Assembly (NCBI GenBank): GCA_024233515.1
Contig: JACKPO010000005.1
Location: 62,001 to 126,000 of the forward strand
DNA from: Chlamydiales bacterium
Lineage (GTDB): Bacteria; Chlamydiota; Chlamydiia; Chlamydiales; Simkaniaceae
Length of the DNA: 64,000 bases
Direction of reading: 5' to 3'
A program made the position numbers and the translations under genes. Each line of letters begins with the position of its first letter. Position 1 is the first letter of the stretch. This document shows, piece after piece, positions 33,901-41,364 of the stretch. The notes below the pieces were generated by a model. That model was not told the DNA's origin. It was given only the letters and a program-made list of their open reading frames with translations, and did not search any database.

Positions 33901-35854
33901 AACCATCCCAGCTGTTCTTTCGGCGCTCGTCAAAGCAAATACCCAAGGACATGAGCTGGAAAGTCATGTGGCAAGACTCTTCCTTCCCATTTTCTTGGCC
34001 ATTGTCGATCTCTTTATCGAACCCTTTTCGAAAACACTCATCGAACGATTTACAAAAGATGTTATCCTTGAATCCAACGGAACACTTACGAAATTGCATC
34101 TACAGCCCTTTGAGGGGCTGAACTCTGGGTTTGCCATTTATAATGATGGCGTTGATGCATGGTCAGGAATTGCCGCAGACAATGCGAGAGGGAGTCCCGA
34201 TGTCCCTGCGCATCTCCGCTATGTCAACGGAGGGCAACAACAAACTGCCATGAAACACGTTCTTAACACCCCTAGACTCTACGAAGGGCTTAGACCTGAT
34301 CAGATCGACCAGAAGGGGCTCTATATGTGTGTTGATCAGTATCTTCATGTTGCAAATCATTGCCAAGACATCGATGCCCTTTTTGGAGAGCTGAATAGAC
34401 GCCTTTTGGAAAGAAGCTACGCGAATCCCCTATTGAATGGAATCGCCTTTGGCATCAAAGGGCTCCTTTCTCTTCTCCCTTATACCTATGCTTGGGGCTA
34501 TTACATCGTCTTAAAAACCTCAGAGATCCTCATCAACTTCTCGCTGCAACACATTGCAAAGTTTGCGGTCTGGTATACTCAAGCAGGAACAAACTTCTTA
34601 ATGCAGGCTCTTAATACAACGGTACAGTCATCGAGTTATACGACTGCACTGGATAAAATCCTCCTTGAGAAATTAAAAGACCTCCAAAGTGACCTCGAGC
34701 GGGAGATGAAGCTTGCTAAGAGTGAGAAAAAAGGGGCAAAATCTGTCAACGATGAATCGGTCCGTGCCCTAATATCTCATCTCAAACGAACCCTCGTGAC
34801 CATTCAATGCGATACAGCAGACGATGCGATGGGGCATCAGAAAGCCCTTGAAGGGCTTAAGGCTCTAGAAACCTTTATCACCGACCAGGTCAAAGACGCC
34901 GTTTCCCCGATTATTATTCGTACCATTGAGTCCTTTCTCCATCGAGAGTCGATGCTCCTTGCTCTTTATCGTGGGTTAGAACTCGCTAATAAAGGGGTGA
35001 GAGAAGAAACAGAGCCTCTTACTGAAGCGCAGATGACTGAGCTGAGACAAGAAACACGAAAAGAAGCTCCGGATGAAGCAGATATTAAAGATAAAATCGA
35101 GCGGATTCATGATGGTCTAAAAGATGAGATGGGAAACGTCTTAAAAAAGATCTTAGAAACCGCTGCCCACCCTTCGATCAATCGCGCCATCGATGATTTT
35201 GCGAAACAGCCTGGGCAGGTCGTGAGTGAAACCATTAGTTGGCTTGAGAAAGCGCTCTATAGTGAAAGTAGCAATGGAGAAAGCGAGAATGTCATCAAAG
35301 AACTCGAAAAGGACTTTGCACAGTTAGATGGCGGAGCTCATCACGATGCCACTCTTCACCACATGTATGAAACCTACAGCCACTTCATTAAAGTGTTTCG
35401 CGAACATGAAGAGGACTTAAAAAGGCACCAAAGTTACAACGGGATCCTTTTAAAGCGCGATGTTCTCAACGTCGTTGCAGAGCCCCTTGATACTTTAACC
35501 ATTGCCCTTGCAGAGGTCATGAAAGCTCCTCGGGACGCTGGAAAAAAAGAGGCTTTAAGGTTGGCTTTAGAGGGAATGAAACGTGCCGTCGGAACAAACC
35601 GCCCCGCTCTTAACCGTGTCAAAGAATCAGAAACCACAAGTCACGCTGAAAGACACAGAGGGATGATGGGACGAACACTTGGAAGTTGGGAAGTCCTTCT
35701 ATCTACGATAAAGGGAAAATCAAAACCCGTTGTCCATGAAGGGATGAAGACAGCCGCCCAGTTTTTAACCAGAAGTGCAATGAAGATTCCAAGAAATCCC
35801 GTTCTTGTGCAACACTTGGTAAGAAGAGTATTTCTCCTTTTTGTCAAAGCTTAG
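30995..35854 (+). CDS. Very large hypothetical protein, mostly helical
   Basis: 1619 residues from ATG 30995 (AAGAAGG six bases upstream; an in-frame TTG at 30989 is less likely). No family recognised and no signal peptide. Residues about 117-150 (EAQRREEEERIRQAQESARG) look like a coiled coil; most of the rest is charged and helical. One strongly hydrophobic stretch lies at about 1147-1190 (GIKGLLSLLPYTYAWGYYIV) and could enter a membrane, as in chlamydial inclusion proteins, but the bilobed Inc signature at the N-terminus is absent. It sits downstream of the similarly large 883-codon gene, with mazG between. No frame break. Possible secreted effector; unproven. Confidence 0.75.
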   Translation: MSSFTAVRVAENPHRYGNPDAYTPSLIKVLPWPVLDILDVFRGITYEKDHVDQDSNPTLGQIITLSARLIQHYDEHVRLDTDALGEIIQLLSSVEKEEDPLKIFYPQLAARTATSTFEAQRREEEERIRQAQESARGEAAAYKETAKGLLTLLETAHAPGMGPKDSKVIEEVKAFSQMCEKAVHEQKGLLARGMSVASKQVMATIEKMREAYFPKKSPSKGTGVVAGHHPLVELLTLISDHSFSSGVEKEAKIKDALPRLEQYDSSFTGIKQFVEARVPPPYRDLEGLRRALHLFLMDRFISKMNPHEYLQDALLRIYSLACHLVDDPLLRNVSEVTELEWVISQIQDPDVETDHAIEMVRAQFAYDRALMALYEAALDAPDLDLQEKKPPPLRASDADKLQWASRTLGNTTLEAKCPREVTEAKRLKEERINGKSAKAIQISQIEKKVEWAKAHLKATWALQHGVNMRYEDQGLKDVQGLYQRLIKQIEARQDLLRTIVQTATSISECHVNEDSRPEEIEEWLKQVNLSNYRKHREFVRLVMRARGEVKDPHETDRDLLDFCVQARRLGLEGVPDERTEEGHQILWAKRVIDGEIACENETLTQLRGEIREDLHDQFIASLVYTHGRLRRDESAQDFHTPKQKIEWGQGKVKECFKALFRPEDSKALKGAELVWMATAHYQQLQELDRIRVKVTTGTEDGPLPIEDILLNLNEVIHALEINRDLIGKDQAEKLTKELVEPILDWMTLSHAFCRHEKGNAIEEKEVDELFEPIFRDIRAENYLDAFKQLKVLLEKSPLLTKKLLEKTPTEHLDGLGHAFNLFLKEKPPQKISDAHRQILATLGLQENTPVTDQVLSNGVELQRTTLVSNVLVLLSYKFLNIIFKGWGQRKPEIAQDYKKYREAMDAIARDNFNSDNVEAAMNVLLEGSPLSTEEKAQCIRNVRDTINELKISYASTLGTPAGNKTILIKTIPAVLSALVKANTQGHELESHVARLFLPIFLAIVDLFIEPFSKTLIERFTKDVILESNGTLTKLHLQPFEGLNSGFAIYNDGVDAWSGIAADNARGSPDVPAHLRYVNGGQQQTAMKHVLNTPRLYEGLRPDQIDQKGLYMCVDQYLHVANHCQDIDALFGELNRRLLERSYANPLLNGIAFGIKGLLSLLPYTYAWGYYIVLKTSEILINFSLQHIAKFAVWYTQAGTNFLMQALNTTVQSSSYTTALDKILLEKLKDLQSDLEREMKLAKSEKKGAKSVNDESVRALISHLKRTLVTIQCDTADDAMGHQKALEGLKALETFITDQVKDAVSPIIIRTIESFLHRESMLLALYRGLELANKGVREETEPLTEAQMTELRQETRKEAPDEADIKDKIERIHDGLKDEMGNVLKKILETAAHPSINRAIDDFAKQPGQVVSETISWLEKALYSESSNGESENVIKELEKDFAQLDGGAHHDATLHHMYETYSHFIKVFREHEEDLKRHQSYNGILLKRDVLNVVAEPLDTLTIALAEVMKAPRDAGKKEALRLALEGMKRAVGTNRPALNRVKESETTSHAERHRGMMGRTLGSWEVLLSTIKGKSKPVVHEGMKTAAQFLTRSAMKIPRNPVLVQHLVRRVFLLFVKA

Positions 35855-35861
35855 CATAGAT

Positions 35862-36323
35862 ATGGAAAGACATTTTGTAGCAACTGTTTACCTCTTGAAA
35901 GATGACCGCGTTCTCCTCATCCTCCACCCGAAACTCGGAAAATGGCTTCCGCCAGGAGGGCATATCGAAGAGAATGAATCTCCCCCCGATGCTGCCCGCC
36001 GCGAGGTTAAAGAAGAAACAGGGCTCGAGTTTATTTTTATCCAAGATGAGCACCTTTTGATCGATCGATGGAATGCTAAAAGTTTTGAGCGCCCCTTTCT
36101 CTGTTTAATGGAAGAGATCCCCGCACATAAAGGAGTCCCTGCTCACCAACACATGGACCTTATTTATACTGGAGTTCCCCTAGGAAATACCGAACCGGTC
36201 TCTGATGATCCCTGCCGGTGGTTTACCTTAGAAGAGGTCGAAGCTTTGGAAAGCGATGTCGAAATCTTTGAGGAAACCAAAGAGGTGATCCGCACCCTCC
36301 TTCCAGCAAAGGTGAGCCGATGA
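35862..36323 (+). CDS. Nudix hydrolase
   Basis: 153 residues from ATG 35862, eight bases after the previous stop; a TTG at 35841 is in frame but would overlap that gene. A complete Nudix box runs from GGHIEENESPPDAA through RREVKEETGLEF (pattern GX5EX7REUXEEXGU), so the Mg-binding Glu residues are kept. It hydrolyses a nucleoside diphosphate linked to another group; the substrate cannot be predicted. There is no clear Shine-Dalgarno. The end overlaps the next start as ATGA, so the two are probably co-translated. Confidence 0.88.
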   Translation: MERHFVATVYLLKDDRVLLILHPKLGKWLPPGGHIEENESPPDAARREVKEETGLEFIFIQDEHLLIDRWNAKSFERPFLCLMEEIPAHKGVPAHQHMDLIYTGVPLGNTEPVSDDPCRWFTLEEVEALESDVEIFEETKEVIRTLLPAKVSR

Positions 36324-37435
36324 GTGGTCCTGCTTTCTTTGTTGCTGCAACAGGGCAACACGTTGGGAAAACCACCACCTGCTTAGGTCTCGTTTCAGGA
36401 CTGATGAAACGATCCAAATCTGTAGGCTTTCTAAAACCGGTTGGGCAAGAGCATGTCGAAATCGATACAGGGATCCACGTCGATAAAGATGTCGTCCTTT
36501 TTAAGGATCACTTCGGTCTTCCTGAAAAAGAAGAGGTGATGAGTCCCGTTCTTTTCCCCAGAGGGTTCACCCGCGATTTCATTGATGGGAAAGTGTGTGA
36601 AGAAAAGCTCGCTCAAAGCATCGCAACCTCCTACCACACGATTCGGGGGAAAACTTCGAGTCTTGTCGTCGAAGGGACAGGACATGTCGGCGTTGGCTCT
36701 ATTGTGAATCTCAGTAATGCAAAAGTCGCTTCCCTCTTAGGACTCGATATGATCCTCGTTGCTTCAGGAGGGCTGGGCTCCTCCTTCGATGCCCTGGCTG
36801 TCAATAAAGCTCTCTGTGATGCTCACAATGTCAAAATTGCTGGCGTGATCCTCAACCGTGTCCATAATGATAAACGGGAGATGGTCCTCTCCTACATGGA
36901 ACGAGCACTGAGTCGTCTTGAAATCCCTATCCTTGGATGTATCCCTTTCGATCCTTTTCTCAGCAATCCCACCATGCAAGATTTTGAGCTCCTCTTTAAA
37001 GCGACTCTTCTCTCCGGTGAAGACCACCACATGCGCCACTTTCGCCATACCCGACTTGTCGCCACCTCTCTCAAAAACTACCGAGAACTGATTCTCCCGA
37101 ACCAATTGATCATCACCCCTGCCAACCGCGAAGATATTATCCTTGCGACCCTCACAAAACATTGGGATGTGAAAATTGCCAACCCCAATGAAGACCTTTC
37201 GGTGGGAATCATCCTCACTGGCAACACCCCTCCCCGACAAACCATTGTCGAAGCTCTAAAAAAAGCAAACATCCCCATGCTCTATGCTCCCGTCAGCAGC
37301 TATAAAGCGATGGAGATGATCACCTCCTATACCGTCAAAATCCGAAAAGAAGATAAAGAAAAGATCATCGAAGCAGTCGAACTCGTCGAATCACATATCG
37401 ATTTCGACAAACTCACCTCCTCGCTTCAAAGATAA
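36320..37435 (+). CDS. BioD-like P-loop plus DRTGG domain protein (Pta N-terminal-like, no acetyltransferase)
   Basis: 371 residues. The N-terminal domain is dethiobiotin-synthetase-like (AAA_26) with P-loop ATGQHVGKTTTCLG (about 9-22), LKPVGQ and EGTGHVGVGSIV; the C-terminal part (about 240-345) fits a DRTGG domain (LIITPANREDIIL, GIILTGNTPP). This is the architecture of the N-terminal half of long phosphate acetyltransferases, but the catalytic PTA domain is missing. It may be a regulatory or ligand-sensing protein. It follows the Nudix gene with an ATGA overlap and ends 30 bases before a hairpin element that probably marks the transcript end. Confidence 0.82.
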   Translation: MSGPAFFVAATGQHVGKTTTCLGLVSGLMKRSKSVGFLKPVGQEHVEIDTGIHVDKDVVLFKDHFGLPEKEEVMSPVLFPRGFTRDFIDGKVCEEKLAQSIATSYHTIRGKTSSLVVEGTGHVGVGSIVNLSNAKVASLLGLDMILVASGGLGSSFDALAVNKALCDAHNVKIAGVILNRVHNDKREMVLSYMERALSRLEIPILGCIPFDPFLSNPTMQDFELLFKATLLSGEDHHMRHFRHTRLVATSLKNYRELILPNQLIITPANREDIILATLTKHWDVKIANPNEDLSVGIILTGNTPPRQTIVEALKKANIPMLYAPVSSYKAMEMITSYTVKIRKEDKEKIIEAVELVESHIDFDKLTSSLQR

Positions 37436-37464
37436 CGACTCATATAATTGATAAGGGGCTTTTA

Positions 37465-37627
37465 ATACCATGTCTCAAAAATAAGTTGGTGAATGTAGCT
37501 TGTTCTTTTCGGTTAAAATTTAGTTTTCGATTTCGCTAACCAGCAAGTGGTTAGGCTCATCTCCAAACTCAATTTTTCCTCGAAAATCTCAGCGCTAATT
37601 CTGCACCTTATTTTTGAGACATGGTAT
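37465..37627. repeat. 163-bp full-length hairpin element (C)
   Basis: Outer arms 37465-37485 and 37607-37627 are perfect 21-bp inverted repeats. The interior halves remain alignable as degenerate inverted copies, and the apex CTAACCA/TGGTTAG is within one or two bases of the centre. It fills the gap between two convergent genes, where it could act as a bidirectional terminator. End sequences differ from those of the other three elements. Confidence 0.8.
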
Positions 37628-37662
37628 AGTATTCCCCGATTCCCTTTTTTGAGAGCAACGGT

Positions 37663-38127
37663 TCATTCCACATCCCAGATTTCAGATGAACCTGAATAGA
37701 GCAACCGCTTTATTTCATCTTCAAGGAGAGCATCCATAAATTGCTTATCAGGAAGTTGCTTTTCAAGGGACATGGTTCCTTCAACATATTCGATATTTTT
37801 TTTGACATACTTTTTTGCTTGCCTACTTAGCACATCATCAAAAGGCTCATGGGCAATAGGGACAACAACAAGACTGCATGATAACGCATGAAATAGCTTT
37901 CTAAGTGTCTTTAAAGTCGGTTCTTGGTCACCTCCTTCAAGTTTCGAAATAAATGACTGCGGCACACCACTACGAGCAGCAAGCTGCTTTTGTGTCATAT
38001 GGAGACGTTTGCGTAGTAAGCGAATGATAGATGCATGATCTAATCTCTCAAACTTCTCATCGAAGAGAAGCATTGAAAGCTGATCGATCATAAGTTTTTG
38101 AGTTAAAGATAAAGTTTTCTCTGCCAT
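37663..38127 (-). CDS. XRE-family transcriptional regulator (mobile mystery protein A-like)
   Basis: 154 residues. A Cro/C1-type helix-turn-helix spans about 35-85 (LRKRLHMTQKQLAARSGVPQ, SFISKLEGG, TLKTLRKLFHAL). The segment after it (CSLVVVPIAHEPFDDVLSRQ, then AKKYVKKNI) is like the C-terminal part of mobile mystery protein A, an XRE protein usually paired with a Fic-domain partner (protein B). No Fic gene is next to it; the upstream neighbour is a heptosyltransferase. It probably represses its own gene through the AT-rich inverted repeat just upstream (38137-38173). The target of regulation is otherwise unknown; it could be an orphan antitoxin-like gene. Confidence 0.78.
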   Translation of the reverse strand: MAEKTLSLTQKLMIDQLSMLLFDEKFERLDHASIIRLLRKRLHMTQKQLAARSGVPQSFISKLEGGDQEPTLKTLRKLFHALSCSLVVVPIAHEPFDDVLSRQAKKYVKKNIEYVEGTMSLEKQLPDKQFMDALLEDEIKRLLYSGSSEIWDVE

Positions 38128-38136
38128 AACATACCC

Positions 38137-38173
38137 ATTTAGATATATTCTATAACCATAAGAATATCTAAAT
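38137..38173. promoter_or_regulatory. Putative operator of the XRE regulator
   Basis: Inverted repeat ATTTAGATATATTCT (38137-38151) and AGAATATCTAAAT (38161-38173), equal but for a two-base insertion in one arm, ten bases upstream of the XRE start. Further GATATATTTAT-like copies follow up to 38215. The position fits autorepression. Confidence 0.5.
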
Positions 38174-38199
38174 CGATATATTTATGTCTAATAATATAT

Positions 38200-39192
38200 T
38201 TATATCAATATATTTTTGATGCAAGCACCTGTTTTGCAGGTACGTAGGATCGGGCACCGTTTAGAGAAGGTTTTACCGTAGGGGCAGGTCCCTTGGATGG
38301 CATGGTGGCGCGTGCCTGGGGGTTTATAGACGGCCGCTGCTGAGGGACCAAAAAAGCTTGTTGTGGAAGCAGTGGTGGTCGCTGCAAGGTGGAGTGCGCT
38401 GGAATCAACGGTGAAGATCTGGTCCATCCTTGTCATGAATCGTTGCCAAACAGGAAGGGTCATTTTGGGAAGAACGGTGCTCCGCATAGGAAACTGCGCA
38501 GAAAGAGAAAGCCCCTCTTGCCGCTCTCTTTCAGATCCCCAAACAAAGTAGAAATGGGCCTGCTGGCTTTGCTTTTTGAGAATCTCGATCCAGGTTGACA
38601 GGGACAGTTTTTTGTTTTCCCAATGGGCGCCAGGACAGACCATGATCTTTTCCTGAGAAACCAATTTCGATTCGATCCATGTTTTGTCTTCGTCTGAAAT
38701 GTTAAGCTCCACGGGGCGGGGCATCGCTTCCCCTTTTAAGTTGAAATGGTTTTCAATGATCGAGAGGTATTGAAGGGTGATGGGAGCGTGTTTGTTTTGC
38801 GGATAGCGATGGGTAAGAAAAAAGGCATTGGGCCACTCCGGGGCTGAGCGAAATGTGGTTCCGATTTTTTCTTTCGCAGGAACAAAGTAGGTGATCAGTC
38901 CCGATTTAATATTTCCTTGGAGATCGATGAGAAGATCGTAATGGGTCTTTCGCAGCGATTGAATCGCCCCTTTGATCGATCGACGCGACTTAAGGAGATT
39001 TTTTTTCCACTTGCGTACTTCAAGGGGGATCACGTGGCGCACATCGGGATGAGCAGAGAGAAGTTCTGCAAACGGTTTTTCTACAACCCAATCAATGTGC
39101 GCATGAGGAAATGCTGCTTTAAGCCTTGCTAAAACAGGGAGCGATTGAATAATATCTCCAAGCGATGTGGTCTTAACGATTAATATTTCCAT
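38200..39192 (-). CDS. ADP-heptose:LPS heptosyltransferase-like GT9 enzyme
   Basis: 330 residues from ATG 39192 (MEILIVKTTSLGDIIQSL); an upstream in-frame start at 39234 lacks the family N-terminus. GT9 features: the TSLGDII loop, LIDLQGNIKSG, the donor-site block CPGAHWENKKLS and VDSSALHLAA near the C-terminus, as in WaaC/WaaF. It should add heptose (or a related sugar) to inner-core LPS at the cytoplasmic face; WaaC is the closest guess. Classical Chlamydia has a heptose-free core, so presence here suggests a fuller core. It runs toward the XRE gene and away from the POT transporter. Confidence 0.85.
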   Translation of the reverse strand: MEILIVKTTSLGDIIQSLPVLARLKAAFPHAHIDWVVEKPFAELLSAHPDVRHVIPLEVRKWKKNLLKSRRSIKGAIQSLRKTHYDLLIDLQGNIKSGLITYFVPAKEKIGTTFRSAPEWPNAFFLTHRYPQNKHAPITLQYLSIIENHFNLKGEAMPRPVELNISDEDKTWIESKLVSQEKIMVCPGAHWENKKLSLSTWIEILKKQSQQAHFYFVWGSERERQEGLSLSAQFPMRSTVLPKMTLPVWQRFMTRMDQIFTVDSSALHLAATTTASTTSFFGPSAAAVYKPPGTRHHAIQGTCPYGKTFSKRCPILRTCKTGACIKNILI

Positions 39193-39279
39193 TTTTTCAA
39201 AAAATCGGTTCCAAAATATAGACATATTGTACAAAATACTTCATAAAAAGTCATACAGCAATTCCCAGACTGAGGACCG

Positions 39280-40584
39280 ATGAAGCACAAAGACGCCATT
39301 TTTTCCAATAAACACCCTAAAGAAATGTATTTATTGGCGCTGACTGAGATGTGTCAACGGTTCGCTTATGTGGGGATTGGGAACCTTTTGGTTCTCTACT
39401 TAGTCAAGTATTTCCATTATAGCACGCCGAAGGCCACCCACCTTTTTGGCGCCTATACTGGAACTGCTTTTATCCTTCCCATCTTGGGAGGGTACATTGC
39501 CGATAGATGGAACTACCGGAGCCCCATTTTCTTGGGGAGTCTCTTGACCGCTGTGGGCTGTTTTTTGATGGCAACACTCCTCGAAGTGATGATTCTTCCA
39601 GCGCTTGTACTGATTGCCTTTGGAGGAGGACTCTTTACCCCCGCCATTTATTCCCTTTTAGGGTCTGTGTATCAAAAGAGACCTCACATTCGTGAAGGAG
39701 GGTTCTCGATTTACTACGCTGCTGTAAACATCGGCGTTTTCCTAGCAATGATAATCCTCGGGTTTCTGCAAACGATCGACTGGAGACTGGTCTTCATTAT
39801 TTCTGGATGTGTTCAAATGATGGGACTGATCCCCTATTTTTCGATTAAGTCTTCCATGAGCCACCTTGATGTTCCCTCTCATTACTTCATTAAGAAAAAA
39901 GATGATCCCAATCACTTTCCTCTGAAAAAGCATGAATGGGATCGGATTTTTGTGATTTTGATCATGACTTTTGTCTCGATTGTCTTTTGGATGGCCTACA
40001 ACCAAATGGGTTCCTCCATGACTCTCTTTGCCTTAAAATATACCGATCGTCATGTGGGCGGATTCTTAATCCCCACTCCATGGTTTACCTCTTTCGAGAC
40101 CTTCTTCCTGATTCTTTTTGCATTCCCCCTTGCTTACCTTTACCTGTTTTTAAGACGGATTAAGTCAAGCGCAAGCCCTCCCATGAAAACGGCGCTAAGC
40201 TTGTTCTTTATGGGGCTTTGCTTTTTGGTGATGCAACGAGCTGCTGCACATCTTCCACATCATGCAAGCGATGCCCTTGAAAGTCCTTTTTATCTGATCT
40301 TTGCCTTTGGACTCATGGCGCTTGCAGAACTCTTTTTGGCTCCGATTGGACTCTCTCTTGTCACTAATTTAAGTCCCCACCGTTATCGCGGTCTTCTCAC
40401 AGGTGTTTGGTTTGCATGTATCGGGATTGGTTTTTATCTTGGAGGCTACTTTGCAGGGTTCATGGATTCGATTAAGCTTTCCTCCTTCTTCGATATTTTT
40501 GTGATTACTTCCTTTATTCCTGCATTCTTACTGGTCCTCTTCTCGAAAAAACTCGATAACATGCGCCACATCGATTACTTATAG
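39280..40584 (+). CDS. POT-family proton-dependent oligopeptide transporter
   Basis: 434 residues, about 12 membrane helices. The N-terminal helix has LTEMCQRFAYVGIGNLLVLY, equivalent to the POT motif ExxERFxYYG, but with Gln26 in place of the second Glu. GGYIADRWNYR is the MFS loop motif; the cytoplasmic loop at about 200-215 is charged. It should import di- and tripeptides or similar compounds with protons across the inner membrane; the Gln substitution may alter proton coupling. GAGGA lies just before the ATG. Divergent from the GT9 gene, convergent with the pseudouridine synthase gene (six-base overlap). Confidence 0.88.
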   Translation: MKHKDAIFSNKHPKEMYLLALTEMCQRFAYVGIGNLLVLYLVKYFHYSTPKATHLFGAYTGTAFILPILGGYIADRWNYRSPIFLGSLLTAVGCFLMATLLEVMILPALVLIAFGGGLFTPAIYSLLGSVYQKRPHIREGGFSIYYAAVNIGVFLAMIILGFLQTIDWRLVFIISGCVQMMGLIPYFSIKSSMSHLDVPSHYFIKKKDDPNHFPLKKHEWDRIFVILIMTFVSIVFWMAYNQMGSSMTLFALKYTDRHVGGFLIPTPWFTSFETFFLILFAFPLAYLYLFLRRIKSSASPPMKTALSLFFMGLCFLVMQRAAAHLPHHASDALESPFYLIFAFGLMALAELFLAPIGLSLVTNLSPHRYRGLLTGVWFACIGIGFYLGGYFAGFMDSIKLSSFFDIFVITSFIPAFLLVLFSKKLDNMRHIDYL

Positions 40585-41364
40585 CATTTTAAATAAATGA
40601 GGAAGAGGAGCTGTAGCCTGGACTTTCTTTCCTGTTTTAGGATGGGGAAAGGTCAGGCGATAGGCGTGGAGGCAAAGGCGATCGATTTCCTTAGGAAACG
40701 ACACATCGCGTCCATAGAGAAGATCCCCTAGGATGGGATGGCCGAGTTCAGAAAGATGGACACGAAGCTGATGGGTTCGTCCCGTTTCGGGATGGAGCTC
40801 AAGAAGGGCATATCCTTTCCCTTTTTTAAGCACCTTATAGTGGGTCACCGCTTTTTGTCCCGTCGGCATTGCGCCATAAAGAGTCTGCCCATGAAAACTC
40901 CCCTTTTTTCCTAACTTATTTTCGATCGTTCCCCTTTCCTTTTTAGGAACCCCTTTCACAAGGGCGATGTAGATCTTTTTTATTTCCCGTTTCTTAAAAA
41001 GGAGCTCAAGAGCTTTCTTCATCGGAAGGGTACGTGCCATGAGGAGAACTCCTGAGGTCCCTTTATCTAGGCGATGCACAAGGTGATGCCCCCTTTCCGC
41101 TGCAGAGACAATCCCTGCAGGTTTATTGAAAAGGGTAAGAGAAGGATCTTGATAAAGGATGTCTAAGGTTCCAGTTGCGACTTTTTTCGGAGGATGAAAA
41201 AGGACGCGATCACCGACTTTGAGTTTCACCGATCCAAAGCGCTCGATCTTTCCATTGAGACGGCAAGCGCCTTCATCGAGAGCTCGCTTGATTTCCCGTC
41301 CCGAGAGCTTTGTTTTCTCTTTGAGAAATTGAAGGAGGGAATCCTCCGTCTTTACTCTAAACAT
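40579..41364 (-). CDS. RluA-family pseudouridine synthase
   Basis: 261 residues. An S4-like N-terminal domain (LQFLKEKTKLSGREIKRAL) precedes the catalytic domain with HRLDKGTSGVLLMA (catalytic Asp at about 98), KIYIALVKG and the RTHQLRVHLSELGHPILGD motif. It isomerises uridines in rRNA or tRNA; which site (RluC, RluD or another) cannot be told from sequence alone. The start overlaps the end of pepA by 13 bases, so it is third in the ssb-pepA operon. Confidence 0.9.
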   Translation of the reverse strand: MFRVKTEDSLLQFLKEKTKLSGREIKRALDEGACRLNGKIERFGSVKLKVGDRVLFHPPKKVATGTLDILYQDPSLTLFNKPAGIVSAAERGHHLVHRLDKGTSGVLLMARTLPMKKALELLFKKREIKKIYIALVKGVPKKERGTIENKLGKKGSFHGQTLYGAMPTGQKAVTHYKVLKKGKGYALLELHPETGRTHQLRVHLSELGHPILGDLLYGRDVSFPKEIDRLCLHAYRLTFPHPKTGKKVQATAPLPHLFKML

